From Phymatolithon calcareum (lineage: Eukaryota > Rhodophyta > Florideophyceae > Hapalidiales): DNA of 64,000 bases. The translations under genes were made by a program, and so were the position numbers. Below are positions 43,892 through 53,505 of this stretch, in pieces. The notes beneath the pieces were generated by a model. The model worked only from the letters and a program-made list of their open reading frames with translations. It did no database searches and was not told the DNA's origin. Numbering within the stretch: the first letter of the stretch is position 1; every line of letters starts with the position of its first letter. Location of the stretch: positions 62,001-126,000 of the forward strand of contig OZ345378.1 of assembly GCA_977006965.1 (NCBI GenBank). The letters are read 5' to 3'.

Positions 43892-45860
43892 GCAATGTGC
43901 GTACAGCGGCTGCACATTAATGCTGGCTGCACACAACTACTAAGAAGAGAATTTCATATTAAGTGCCCGATGTTAAACCCTACCCTAAGTCCCACAGTAG
44001 CTCGATCTATCCATACAAATCTCAGAGGTAATACACTTCCATCCAAGCACATGATAGAGCCCTAGCTCCCACAGTAGCTCTTACAAATCCAATACAGGTG
44101 TATTGGTTCACACTGAATTAATTCTCTGTTGTCCAAGTACATATTAGAGTCCGGTATAAAATGGCAGAAACGAAACGATCTGGGCGCGGGCTCGTCATGG
44201 AGAGTTCTACTGACTTTTGGCCACAAGCTATATCGGTAGTTGCATCCGTGACAGCTGGAATGAGCACAATCGTGGCATCGCAACTGACGAAACGCTTCCT
44301 CCTCTCTTTTCATGCGTCAACGCCCCGATGGAAATACACAGTGGTTCCTCTATTGTTCTACCTGGCCGTGCTCGTGTGCCTTCTCGTGTACGCAATGTTT
44401 TGGGTAAGAACGAGAAACATAAGTGGAACGCTTGCTTTCATGGCCGCACCCTCTGTTCCCCTACATGGCTTTCTGTGGGCGCTAGTTCCCCAGACACGAT
44501 ACGTACAAGAAGCACCTTCCACAGACAGCTACGTGATGCAGTGTTTTCGCCGCAAACCAGGTTTTCTACTTGTACTTACTTGGATACCTCTCATTCTGGG
44601 AACGATTCTGGCAGGTTTGAACAGGGCATGGCAGGCGCTCGCGGTACAGATCGCCACTGCTGTCGCCTTCTTAGCCACAGGAAGTACACCGGACCCTCCG
44701 GGAGCTAGCGCGTGAAAGTTCATTCGGCAAAGCAGCGCGCTACATGACGGTCCCCAAACCAGGGCGCCGCAATGATACAACGGGCTATATTATCGACTTG
44801 CAGCAAGAGGAGCTGATGGAGCCTGTGCGTCTCGATATGGGCGGCAACGAGGCTTATCTGAAGGTGAGCGGAGCAAAAATGGGTCGACTGGAGCCAGTTA
44901 AGGACAATGAGATCGCGAGCGAGGCTCTAATATCCGCTTATCTCGATTCCTTTGTTGAAAAGCTACCCAAAGATCGCATGGTGGAAATGACTGGTCGATT
45001 GTGGAGAACTCTGGAGGCATGGAAGACAAGACTAAGAGAGCCTGTTGCGGATATTTTCCTACTGTATGGACTGGTTGAAAGAATGGCCTTCATCGCATAC
45101 CGCCCTACTGATCGTACTATTGAGGAGCGGAAAGTGGCAATCATGCTCAACTTTTTCATTTGCCGTGCTGACCGAGAGTGTGAACGATCGGACTTTGCTG
45201 AGGCAGCGAACAATATTTGGGCCACATGGAGAGCGGCTGGAGAGTGGCTACTTAGAAGTGAGCACTGGTCCACGGCGTCGATGCGCAGATCCAGTGGCAT
45301 CGATCTTGACATCCCGCTTGCTGATGATATCCTACAGCGGCTTTCCGCAGGCGATCCAGCTGCGGAAATCAAGTTAACAGCTCTGGGTTCTGTCGTCCAT
45401 TTTGTGCGGTATGTGTTCGCGCACAATGATCAAATTGTGGAGGCGGTAGTGAAGAATATCCCTTACTTTCACAACCGAATCGCAAAAGAAGTGAGTGTAG
45501 ATGTGGGAGGCATATCACTGGTTTGCCGAGGCATCATCATAAGTATGCAACGCAATGCCCTACTCACGGTACATGTGAGCGGGCATCAGTGGGCTTCACC
45601 TGGAGCTACCATAAAATGGGGCCCAGGCGGGTACGCCCTTCTAGATCAGGCATATGCTCGAAACTCTGCGCTAGCCTATGTTGCACACCTAGGTATTATT
45701 GTGGTCAAGGCGGTTTTGGAAGACTAGCTGAAACTTTCTGGGATTCGATCCAGATAAATTAAGCCGTAGCAGCCCACCATCCTGACCTCCGAGAACATTC
45801 AGTTTATTATCAGAGGATATTAAATTCTGAATTTAATCTAGAAGCGACATAGCTTCTAGA
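43845..45860 (+). repeat. Duplicated segment, copy 2
   Basis: Direct repeat of 24240-26160, including the membrane-protein gene and its flanks. It contains extra sequence between about 44060 and 44160 that copy 1 lacks. Confidence 0.9.
44194..45727 (+). pseudogene. Hypothetical multi-pass membrane protein, copy 2 (frameshifted)
   Basis: The start corresponding to copy 1 is the ATG at 44194; an in-frame ATG at 44161 would add 11 residues (MAETKRSGRGL). The five hydrophobic segments are preserved with substitutions (for example MFWVRTRNISGTLAF). After TGSTPDPPGASA the frame ends at 44713, because one extra base relative to copy 1 lies near 44700. The other frame then carries the whole C-terminal part (MTVPKPGRRNDTTGY to IVVKAVLED). 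The central block is identical to copy 1, while the block around TVHVSGHQWASPGATIKWGP is strongly different. A single one-base change separates it from an intact gene, so a very recent loss or a base-calling error are both possible. Confidence 0.8.
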
Positions 45861-48740
45861 TAAATCATCTTTTACTTTGAAAAACATATGTTTTGTTAGA
45901 TACAAAAGAGTTAATTCTGAAATTTTCTTTCTTTAAAACGTTCGAAATATTTTTGCGATATTCTGGTAAGTTTCACTTCCTTAATTCATCATTGTTGTTC
46001 CGGATAAATTCTCATTTCAAGATCTTAAGATTCAAGTCTGCCCATTTGCCCGCTCAATTTGTTTATGCGACAGGCGCTGTATGTGACGATGAGATTGAGT
46101 AAACAAATGTCCAGATCTGTATTTCCAGTACCACGCTATTAATTACGAATTCCATCTTTGACGCGCTGATGTCCACTCGCAAGTAGTCGTAGTTCGCAGT
46201 AAGGCTTCAGCACGTGAAAGGAATGCATGATCGAAGACAGTATTGCTATCACACCACGGTCGAATCCCCACAAACTGTTCCTATTGTTGTCTGTTACAAT
46301 GCAAAGATAGTGTCAAAACGCACTAAATTCGAAGTTTCCCGCAACCTCCTGGAGAACAACGCGATAAATTCAAGAGTCAGTGTACTGCGTATCAAGATAA
46401 ACTTGCTTTCGTTTTGTGCGCTGACGCGTCGGGTTGACGGCAATCGCTCACCTTCAGTGGGACCGGGAGGTCGTCGAAAGACACACGGATTGTTTATAAT
46501 ACGCCACAGTTTCTCACAAGTTTCAGAATAAAATTAATTTTCGCCAATTTAATTTCGATCACCTACAGCTAGCGTCTATTTTAGGAACCCCCTCAATTGA
46601 GCGGCGATTTGAAAGCTCGAAAAAATCCATAGAGCAAATTCGAAACACATCGCTCACGCCATATTCGTAAAGCCTGGCTCATCTTCTGTCCGAGGAGTAT
46701 ACACACTACTACCTTAAATTCGCTTCGTTCGGCGCTAGAAACGAAAATATGTTGGTCACGCAGAAGTACCAGATCTGCCATTCCAGGAGAAAAACACCGG
46801 CCGCGCGCGGTCGGTACATCAGTACACACCAAGGCAGCATCTGTAAGAGGTCTTGCAGAGTGCTCCAGACTATAAGGAGCCATTTCGAAGCCAAAAAAAG
46901 GGAGTAGTATGGTTCAGAATGTACTCGGGGAAAAAATCAATGGTCGCGCGAGCATGTTACATCGCATGAAATGGGTTCTGATTCGTCATCCATTGAAGAA
47001 GACTTAGATTAAGACAGTCCACATTGTCAACGTTAAGGCAGAGAACGCTAACGATGACATTACAGACGCTGAAAAGCTTGAACCGAGCCAACGTCGGCAA
47101 AGCGCGGTACCGCCCAGGCCTGCTTACAGTGTTCATTCTTGCCAATCTTCATCCCGTAACGCCTGTTTATCGTCTACAGTCGCGATCACATGCTCCTGAG
47201 AAGGGTATACAAGCTTCGATACAACCTGCAGAATCTCTAAACGCCCTCTTCCGAGCACTCTCGCCTAAGTCTTACAAGGCCCTTGAGACCAAACATCGCA
47301 CCGGGAACTTGATGTCATCACGCCCGACCGCGAGCCGACTACGTGCGCTCATTGGGTCCCAAGGTATAAGCGGAAGTTATATGTTCGTTTTAGAGACGAT
47401 TTTACTCTCAGTTGTGGAAACTTCGCACTCTAAACAGAGACTTCTTATTCGAGATTTGTGGTATTAGACTTCATTCGAAGTACAATTGCGTGGTGACGAT
47501 GTTTCCGCAAGTTACCTGCGAAAACTTGCTGCTTGGACGTCCGCTAAGCTGAGAAGAAAGGGGCGAAAAGAGACTACAGTGACAGAGCCTGTTAAGTTTT
47601 CGAAATACTCGTCCTCATGGCAAGAGTTACGTTCGGCGATGAGAGCGCTTTCTGGAAGTCTACCAGGCCGAAGAAGTATCTCCCTGGCCCTTGTACTTCC
47701 AAAACAGGGATTCTGGTGGCCGAATAGCTCCGGTTGATTTCATTCAGAGAGCAATCAAGTGAATTAGGCGACATGTACTTTGCGCAGTACCGCTGGTCAC
47801 CTTGGTCAAGATTATGTCGATCACACGAATGACCACAGAAAGCACACTGTGTCAAAGAGATTTTGAAGGCGAGATGGCCCACGGAATGGCAGTTCTGTGC
47901 TGTCTTATGGCCGCGTATGCCGGTATAAGGCGCATTGCATGTGTGGATTCATACCTAGTGAGTGCTGACTCTGCAGAGATTCAACAAGTGCGCCTATAGT
48001 TCATAGGGGCCATCTAACTCTTCTGGTGATTTTCTAGTTTGTTAGCTAGCTGTTATTCTCTGGTGACCATGCAGAGTGTCAGAAGCACATGACGCAGTGA
48101 AGGTTTTGTAAAGTGCCGGGAGAGCAAGTCTTCGATAGCATTTGACAAGTGCATTACTTGTCGAGGTTCAGTCGCGCCAGAGCGTACATTTGCATTCTAG
48201 AGCAGTGTTGGACGCCACATTACCCCTAAGAAAAGTAAAAGAATGATTGTAGAGGTCATGATGACTACTTTTGTTGTGCAAAACAACTGCAGAGTTTGAA
48301 AATGCAAGACCTCGACCATTGCGTTCTCACAATGTAATACGCTTGATAGTGCCACAATATACATTTGCGACATTTCTACTGTTAGGAACTGCTTCACTAA
48401 GCATACTGAAGACATCTATGAGCTTGGCACTGTTGATGCGCTTGATAGCGAGTAACTTTCATGAGCAAAAAATTAAATGAATCTCTTCCCTCAATTGAGG
48501 GAAAAATTCCGTAAAATAGACACTAGTAGTAGCAGATTGTTCGACAGAATTCCCCTGCATTCTAAACTGTATCATACGAAATTCGGTGTCTTCATTGTGC
48601 GCTCGCAGGTGCAGGACAGACCAAAGAGAGGATTTCCGACCTAAATTTCTCGCTCATGAGATCTGAAAATATCGCCGCGTTCTACTCCAATCCCGCCTCC
48701 TCGACGTATCCCAGCGCCCAATAGAGCGCACCTGGCGGCG
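45861..48740. other. About 2.9 kb without a recognisable gene
   Basis: The longest ORF (47024-47467, 147 codons, + strand) is followed in other frames by further open pieces to about 47740. The composition is Ser/Arg/Leu-rich with no motif I can name. It may be a decayed element. The segment 48500-48740 is the upstream region of the UVR-ApaG gene. Confidence 0.4.
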
Positions 48741-48856
48741 TATCTGTGGGCAAGGATCGGGGATGGATTTGGTGCAGAGTTAACGGAATCCCCTGCCGTT
48801 ACTCCCCATCCGTCTATTGCAGCTTTTCATCCGCCACTGTCATCTTCGTGTGCGTA

Positions 48857-49642
48857 ATGGCATTCGTCCCTGGAGGTTGTGGTCTGCCGCGTGTGCGCGA
48901 GCGGCAAAATGCGTCTAGGAGGACGCCCATGCGAATGTGCGCGGCAATGCCCCCTGCACGTGCCGCGCTGTGGCGTGAGGTGGGTGAGCTACGCAGCGCC
49001 TTAGCTGCTGCCGTGCGCGCGGAACGCTACGGCGATGCGGCGCGGCTACGTGATACGATCGAGGCACTTTCGGCCACCGATGAATATGTCAGTGTGGAGC
49101 GTGCCCTACGCGCCGCTGTCGCCGAGCAACGCTTCCGGGACGCTGCACGGCTGCGCGATGCGCTGGCGGCGCTGGAACCACCTCCGGCGGACGCCGATGA
49201 GGGCAGTGGTGGCAGTGTGAGACGCGCGTCATGGTCACAGACGACTACTCATGGAATTACTGTTCGTGTGGAGAGCTATTATATGCCGGAGCAGAGCAGA
49301 GCGCATGCGAAACAGTTTCTGTTTGGATACAAGGTGCGCATCACGAATGGGAGTAGACATACTTGCCAGTTGGTGGCGAGAAAGTGGATTATTTCGTCAG
49401 AGGGAAACGCTGATACGGAGGTGCGTGGACCAGGGGTTGTGGGCAGACAGCCGGTTTTGGAGCCTGGGGACGATTTTGAATACACTTCTGCGTGCCCGAT
49501 TTCGGTCAGGAGCGTGGACATGGGATCAATAGTCGGGTCGATGAAGGGCATTTATGAAATGTGTCGTGGCGATACAGGGGCGATTACTTTTTCGGTGAAT
49601 ATTAATCCGTTTTACTTCCGCCTACCAAAGATAAGCGATTGA
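48857..49642 (+). CDS. UVR-motif and ApaG-domain protein, probably plastid-targeted
   Basis: From the first in-frame ATG (48857) the protein has 261 residues. Residues 1-34 are basic and hydroxylated with Cys and no acid until Glu15 (MAFVPGGCGLPRVRERQNAS), compatible with an organelle transit peptide. Two UVR-like helical hairpins follow: about 41-72 (AVRAERYGDAARLRDTIEAL) and 76-106 (AVAEQRFRDAARLRDALAAL). Residues 130-258 form an ApaG/DUF525 fold (HGITVRVESYYMPEQS; RKWIISSEG; GPGVVGRQPVLEPGDDFEYT). UVR motifs mediate contacts with Clp or UvrBC-type partners; ApaG domains bind proteins in bacteria and in plant F-box proteins. The UVR-ApaG pairing is known in photosynthetic eukaryotes, with role unsettled. 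The open frame extends 37 codons upstream but only from a GTG, so it is not used here. First gene of the compact island. Confidence 0.88.
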   Translation: MAFVPGGCGLPRVRERQNASRRTPMRMCAAMPPARAALWREVGELRSALAAAVRAERYGDAARLRDTIEALSATDEYVSVERALRAAVAEQRFRDAARLRDALAALEPPPADADEGSGGSVRRASWSQTTTHGITVRVESYYMPEQSRAHAKQFLFGYKVRITNGSRHTCQLVARKWIISSEGNADTEVRGPGVVGRQPVLEPGDDFEYTSACPISVRSVDMGSIVGSMKGIYEMCRGDTGAITFSVNINPFYFRLPKISD

Positions 49643-50243
49643 GTGGCGCCAAGCCGATCGAGCTTCGATCATGCGATTATGCTGCAGTGGGGAAGGTAAG
49701 TCAAGTTTTTTGTTCCTGTCACGTAAAATAATTTTTCTTTGGCTACTGTGTTGGGTGCATCATCATCATCATGCATCGCCAACATGATATTGGCGAATTC
49801 TTTTTCTTCTTGCCGGTTGCTATTTTCATGTGCTGTTCCAGAATGCATGCGCTGAGCTCGGAAAGATAAGCAGATGCTTTTCTGACTGTACCATGACTTA
49901 ATGATGCAGCTTGGAGCATTGCAACACGACTCTTCGTCATACAGTTGATTCGGGCCGGTTTAGCCAGTCGCATCTAAGGATGTGCCGCATCGCCCCTTAA
50001 GATGCATGAGCATAGCCAATGATATTCCCACGCGTGTCATGCCCTTCTTTTGTCATAACGCAGGAGCCTCCCATTGGCTCACAGCCCCAAATACTCCCTC
50101 ACCCACCAGGTCAAGTCGCCAAGCCATCTGCACACCCTACAGTTCTGCTGCACAGATTGTTCCCCCCGCCATCGATTCCCAGAGGCAATTCCCGACGATC
50201 GTCGATTCCATCAGAATCTATTCACTTCCCAACATCCCTCAAC
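49643..50243. other. Intergenic spacer between UVR-ApaG and TPI genes
   Basis: About 600 bp including both UTRs. An ATG at 50019 is in frame with TPI and would add a 75-residue Pro/Ser/Arg-rich leader. A catcatcatcatcatg run lies at 49760. Confidence 0.6.
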
Positions 50244-51014
50244 ATGGATCGCACCTTCTTTGTTGGTGGTAACTGGAAATGCAATGGTACCCTTCCCTCC
50301 ATCTCCGAGCTTTGCCTCAAATGGAACGAGGCCACCGAGAAGGGCACCAAATACGACGGGAAGTCGGTTGAGATCGTCATTGCCCCGCCGGCCCTCTACG
50401 CGCTCACCGCAAAGGCCCTTATGCCAGCTAACTTCCAGATCGCGCTGCAGAACTGCTGGACCGGCTCCACGGGTGCCTACACTGGCGAGATCTCGGCCGA
50501 CATGATGAAGGATGCTGGAATTCCGTGGGTCATTCTCGGTCACTCCGAACGCCGCAGTCTTTCCATTGTCAAGGAATCCGATGAAACCGTCGCTGATAAG
50601 ACGGCATACGCCCTCTCTCAGGGCATTGGTGTCATTGCGTGCATCGGTGAACTGCTCGAGGAGCGCGAGGCCGGTAAGACTATGGAAGTCAATACTCGCC
50701 AGCTTGCGGCCATTGCAAAGAAGGTTGATGACTGGTCTAAGGTCGTCATTGCGTACGAGCCCGTGTGGGCTATTGGTACCGGTAAAGTTGCCACCCCTGC
50801 TCAGGCACAGGAAGTACATGCCGGGCTGCGCGCTTGGCTGGAGGAGAATGTCACGGCAGATGTCGCCAAATCTATTAGGATTATCTATGGTGGATCTGTC
50901 AAGCCCGCGAATGCGAATGATTTGGCGAAGGAGGTAGATATTGATGGATTTCTAGTCGGTGGCGCGTCGTTGAAGCCTGACTTTGTCGATGTTATCGATG
51001 CCTACGCCAAATGA
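50244..51014 (+). CDS. Triosephosphate isomerase
   Basis: Interconverts dihydroxyacetone phosphate and glyceraldehyde 3-phosphate in glycolysis/gluconeogenesis (and, if plastidic, the Calvin cycle). The 256-residue protein starts FFVGGNWKCNG (substrate Asn10 and catalytic Lys12). It carries the catalytic histidine in WVILGHSERR (His100) and the catalytic base in AYEPVWAIGTG (Glu172) with the flexible loop 6, and ends with the phosphate-binding IIYGGSV and GFLVGGASL. The ATG at 50244 sits in the good context aacATGg and gives a normal-length enzyme. The longer in-frame start at 50019 would add a leader of mixed composition that could be a transit peptide but looks more like 5' UTR. Relative to common TPIs, the segment after GHSERR reads SLSIVKESDE, two residues longer than the usual HVFGESDE-type loop. 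Single exon. Confidence 0.97.
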   Translation: MDRTFFVGGNWKCNGTLPSISELCLKWNEATEKGTKYDGKSVEIVIAPPALYALTAKALMPANFQIALQNCWTGSTGAYTGEISADMMKDAGIPWVILGHSERRSLSIVKESDETVADKTAYALSQGIGVIACIGELLEEREAGKTMEVNTRQLAAIAKKVDDWSKVVIAYEPVWAIGTGKVATPAQAQEVHAGLRAWLEENVTADVAKSIRIIYGGSVKPANANDLAKEVDIDGFLVGGASLKPDFVDVIDAYAK

Positions 51015-51594
51015 GCATTGTTTGTGATTTAGCAGGAAAGTAGTAAAAAGGTAGCGCTATCGAGACTGCTTACTGAATTCGATTTACGGTCTTTTCGAAC
51101 ATGGGTCGACAAGCATTTCAAGTTGGTTGTTAAAGCCGTACCTGCATCAACAAGCTGCAACGAATGAGGATGTTCGTTGCTGCAGGTTTACTGCGGTCCT
51201 AATCTAGAAGGATCAACCATGCTCATGATTTTGGTGGAGCTCATGCCCAATCTGTACTTCCAGGTTCTGTAAGCTTGTTTTTCAGGTATCGTAGACATAT
51301 CTGGTTTCATATTATTTCAAATATATTAATAGATGTTACCACCATAGCACTATTCTGGAGGTCAGTGCAGTGCAGGGCACGCGCATGCCTGGGTTAAAGC
51401 ATTCCCCCTTGTCGCCTCGCAATGCGACGCACAATTTACAATGTGATGCATCACAACAACTTGCACCAGGTCGACCTCATCCCCTTGAAGACCATGCCCC
51501 GAAACAACATGAGCCCTCCCTCCGGTTTCCTACAACCTGCCCAATCCCGCCGCCTTCCTATTCCAACCTCACGCGGCACTCGCACCATATCGCC
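51015..51594. other. Intergenic spacer between TPI and USP genes
   Basis: About 580 bp. It includes an in-frame ATG at 51385 and an uninterrupted frame into the USP gene, so part of it may be coding. Confidence 0.5.
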
Positions 51595-52653
51595 ATGCAT
51601 GCCCCTGGCATATTTGCACCAGCCTACTTCAGCAGCATGTTCGGAGTTAATGGCAAGAACATACTGGACCGACCACGCGGGCTGTGGAACTTAGGCAGCA
51701 CATGTCATCTCGGCGCTGCCATCACGGCTCTATCTGCGTCGTCCGCTTTCCGCAACTGGTTCGAATCGTTGCGTGGAGATCATCCGATGATTACTACTTT
51801 GCGCAATCCGCTTCTTCATGCGGCTAGTATGGGTAAGGATTTATTGGATAGTCCCCTAGATCCGCGTTCCGCCGCGCAGGCGCTCACCACTCCGATGTGG
51901 AATCCCTTGCACGCTCAGGATTCCCACGAGACAATTGGAAACTTGCTTGACGTCCTGGAAACGGTTGTCAGTCCGCCCCCATCTGCAATTGCCCAGTCCA
52001 TGTCCAGTCGAAGACTAAAAGCTGTGCAAACCCCAGTCACTGGCTCAACATGCGTCACACGTCAATGCCTCATCTGCGAAAACGTTACGGCCACCCGCGT
52101 CTGTCCGAGCAGGATGTTTTCCATTTCCGCCTCGCAAAAAGATCAAAAACTGATAGATGCTCTAACCAAAGAGCTCCTGGGCACCGAGCGCGTTGACGTT
52201 TACTGTGTAAAGTGCCACGCAACGACAGAACAAATCGCCTTTAAAGGCATTGCCCAATTCCCGAAACTGATGATCCTTCACTTGCAAAGGGGCATGTATT
52301 CATTGGGCGCCACGGTACCAACCAGGTACAAGACTGAGGTTCCGCAGGTTTTTGATGTGCCACGCATGGCATTCCCGTTAGGATGTCGGGGCTCGATCTC
52401 TGCATATAGAACCCCGAGATCGCGCATCAGATATCGCGTTTCCGGGGTCGTGCATCATGCTGGGGGTGCCCACGGTCGCGTGGGACATTTTACGGCTGCT
52501 GTTCTGAAACAGGTCCCACCGAGCATGGGACTCGTCGGCGTACTACCCGGTATATGGTGGAGTGTTAACGATGGGAGAGTTTCCCGATGCTCAGCCGACG
52601 TAGCCTTGGACCCAACTAGAGTCTACTTACTCGTTTGTGAGAAGGTCCCATAG
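51595..52653 (+). CDS. Ubiquitin-specific protease (USP/UBP family, C19), small
   Basis: A 352-residue cysteine protease that removes ubiquitin. The Cys box reads RGLWNLGSTCHLGAAITAL with nucleophile Cys37. HAQDSHETIGNLLDVLE (about 106-122) corresponds to the family QQDAxEFLxxLL block. Two CxxC pairs (Cys158/161 in QCLICENV and Cys204/207 in VYCVKCHA) form the zinc ribbon of the fingers. FPKLMILHLQR (222-232) is the family PxxLxxxLxR strand. The His box is GVVHHAGG...VGHFTAAV with His298, and the third residue is WWSVNDGRVS Asp326. The Cys box departs from NLGNTCYLN (S for N, H for Y, GAA for N-S). An upstream in-frame ATG at 51385 would add 70 Pro/His/Ser-rich residues. Its 3' end faces the Doa10 gene. 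Confidence 0.9.
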   Translation: MHAPGIFAPAYFSSMFGVNGKNILDRPRGLWNLGSTCHLGAAITALSASSAFRNWFESLRGDHPMITTLRNPLLHAASMGKDLLDSPLDPRSAAQALTTPMWNPLHAQDSHETIGNLLDVLETVVSPPPSAIAQSMSSRRLKAVQTPVTGSTCVTRQCLICENVTATRVCPSRMFSISASQKDQKLIDALTKELLGTERVDVYCVKCHATTEQIAFKGIAQFPKLMILHLQRGMYSLGATVPTRYKTEVPQVFDVPRMAFPLGCRGSISAYRTPRSRIRYRVSGVVHHAGGAHGRVGHFTAAVLKQVPPSMGLVGVLPGIWWSVNDGRVSRCSADVALDPTRVYLLVCEKVP

Positions 52654-53505
52654 AACGCGAACCCGATACTGGGCGCCAAAGGCGACCAGCCAACTTGGCC
52701 TCCCAGGGGCAACGCCAAAGCAAGCTATGTTGTCCATGGGTCAACTACTGGACACTACAGTACTTACGCGGCAATTTAAATTACGAACTCGCGGGTGATT
52801 CTATTTCAAGGAATCGCACTCATCGATGCCTCCACACCGGTTTCACGTCCTCAGTTTCTATGAGAAAGAACGTGCACAGGAAGTTTCTTAGGTTCACGGC
52901 GGAGCCGTTTGGGAAGCGCAATGCTGCTTGACCGAGGGTAGAACGCCCCGTGACATGGCCCTCAGACTCAGATAAACTGGTGCACCATGCGCAGTCAAGT
53001 AAACAATCTATACAGCGAAATTGAAATGACAGAATACTGTCACTTATTGCCACTTCCCTCCTGTGTTGCCGTACATGCCAAAAGGTGAAAACAAAAGGTA
53101 GAAACAACAGGTTGTGCCTACTTTAGCTGTCTTCGGGTGCGCACAGTAAAGTAAGTCAGTGTACCTTTCATTGCGCCTCATTGCCGGTGCTCTCGAAAGC
53201 AGATGAAATTTTAATCTGTTCCGTTCGCCCAATATCTTGTCAACCAACTGGAGGCTTCGCATCAAGGAGTCGCTCGATTTTATATGGAACCATTTCGGTC
53301 TTGAAACAAGGAGTTGAATTGCGCAGCTTCGAGTTCGGCACGTCAGATATCACGTCCTGGATGCTTCTCAATATGGGACCAACGGTCTCCATAGACCGCA
53401 TGTTCTCATTCTTACGATACTGCGAACAGTACAAGAGGCACTGACGAAATGTTTTACATTAAGGAATAAAGTGTTAAGAATCCTGCGACCTATGCAATCT
53501 ACCTC
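52654..53505. other. Spacer between convergent USP and Doa10 genes
   Basis: About 850 bp with no recognisable gene. It holds the 3' ends of both neighbours. A + strand ORF at 53181-53444 has no motif. Confidence 0.55.

Noticed and set aside
47024-47740. 147-codon ORF plus following open pieces as a retroelement gag
   Set aside because: No zinc knuckle or other gag motif could be found; left as unassigned.
48746-48856. Longer N-terminus for the UVR-ApaG protein
   Set aside because: The extension begins only with GTG and has no ATG; the first ATG at 48857 gives a sensible leader.
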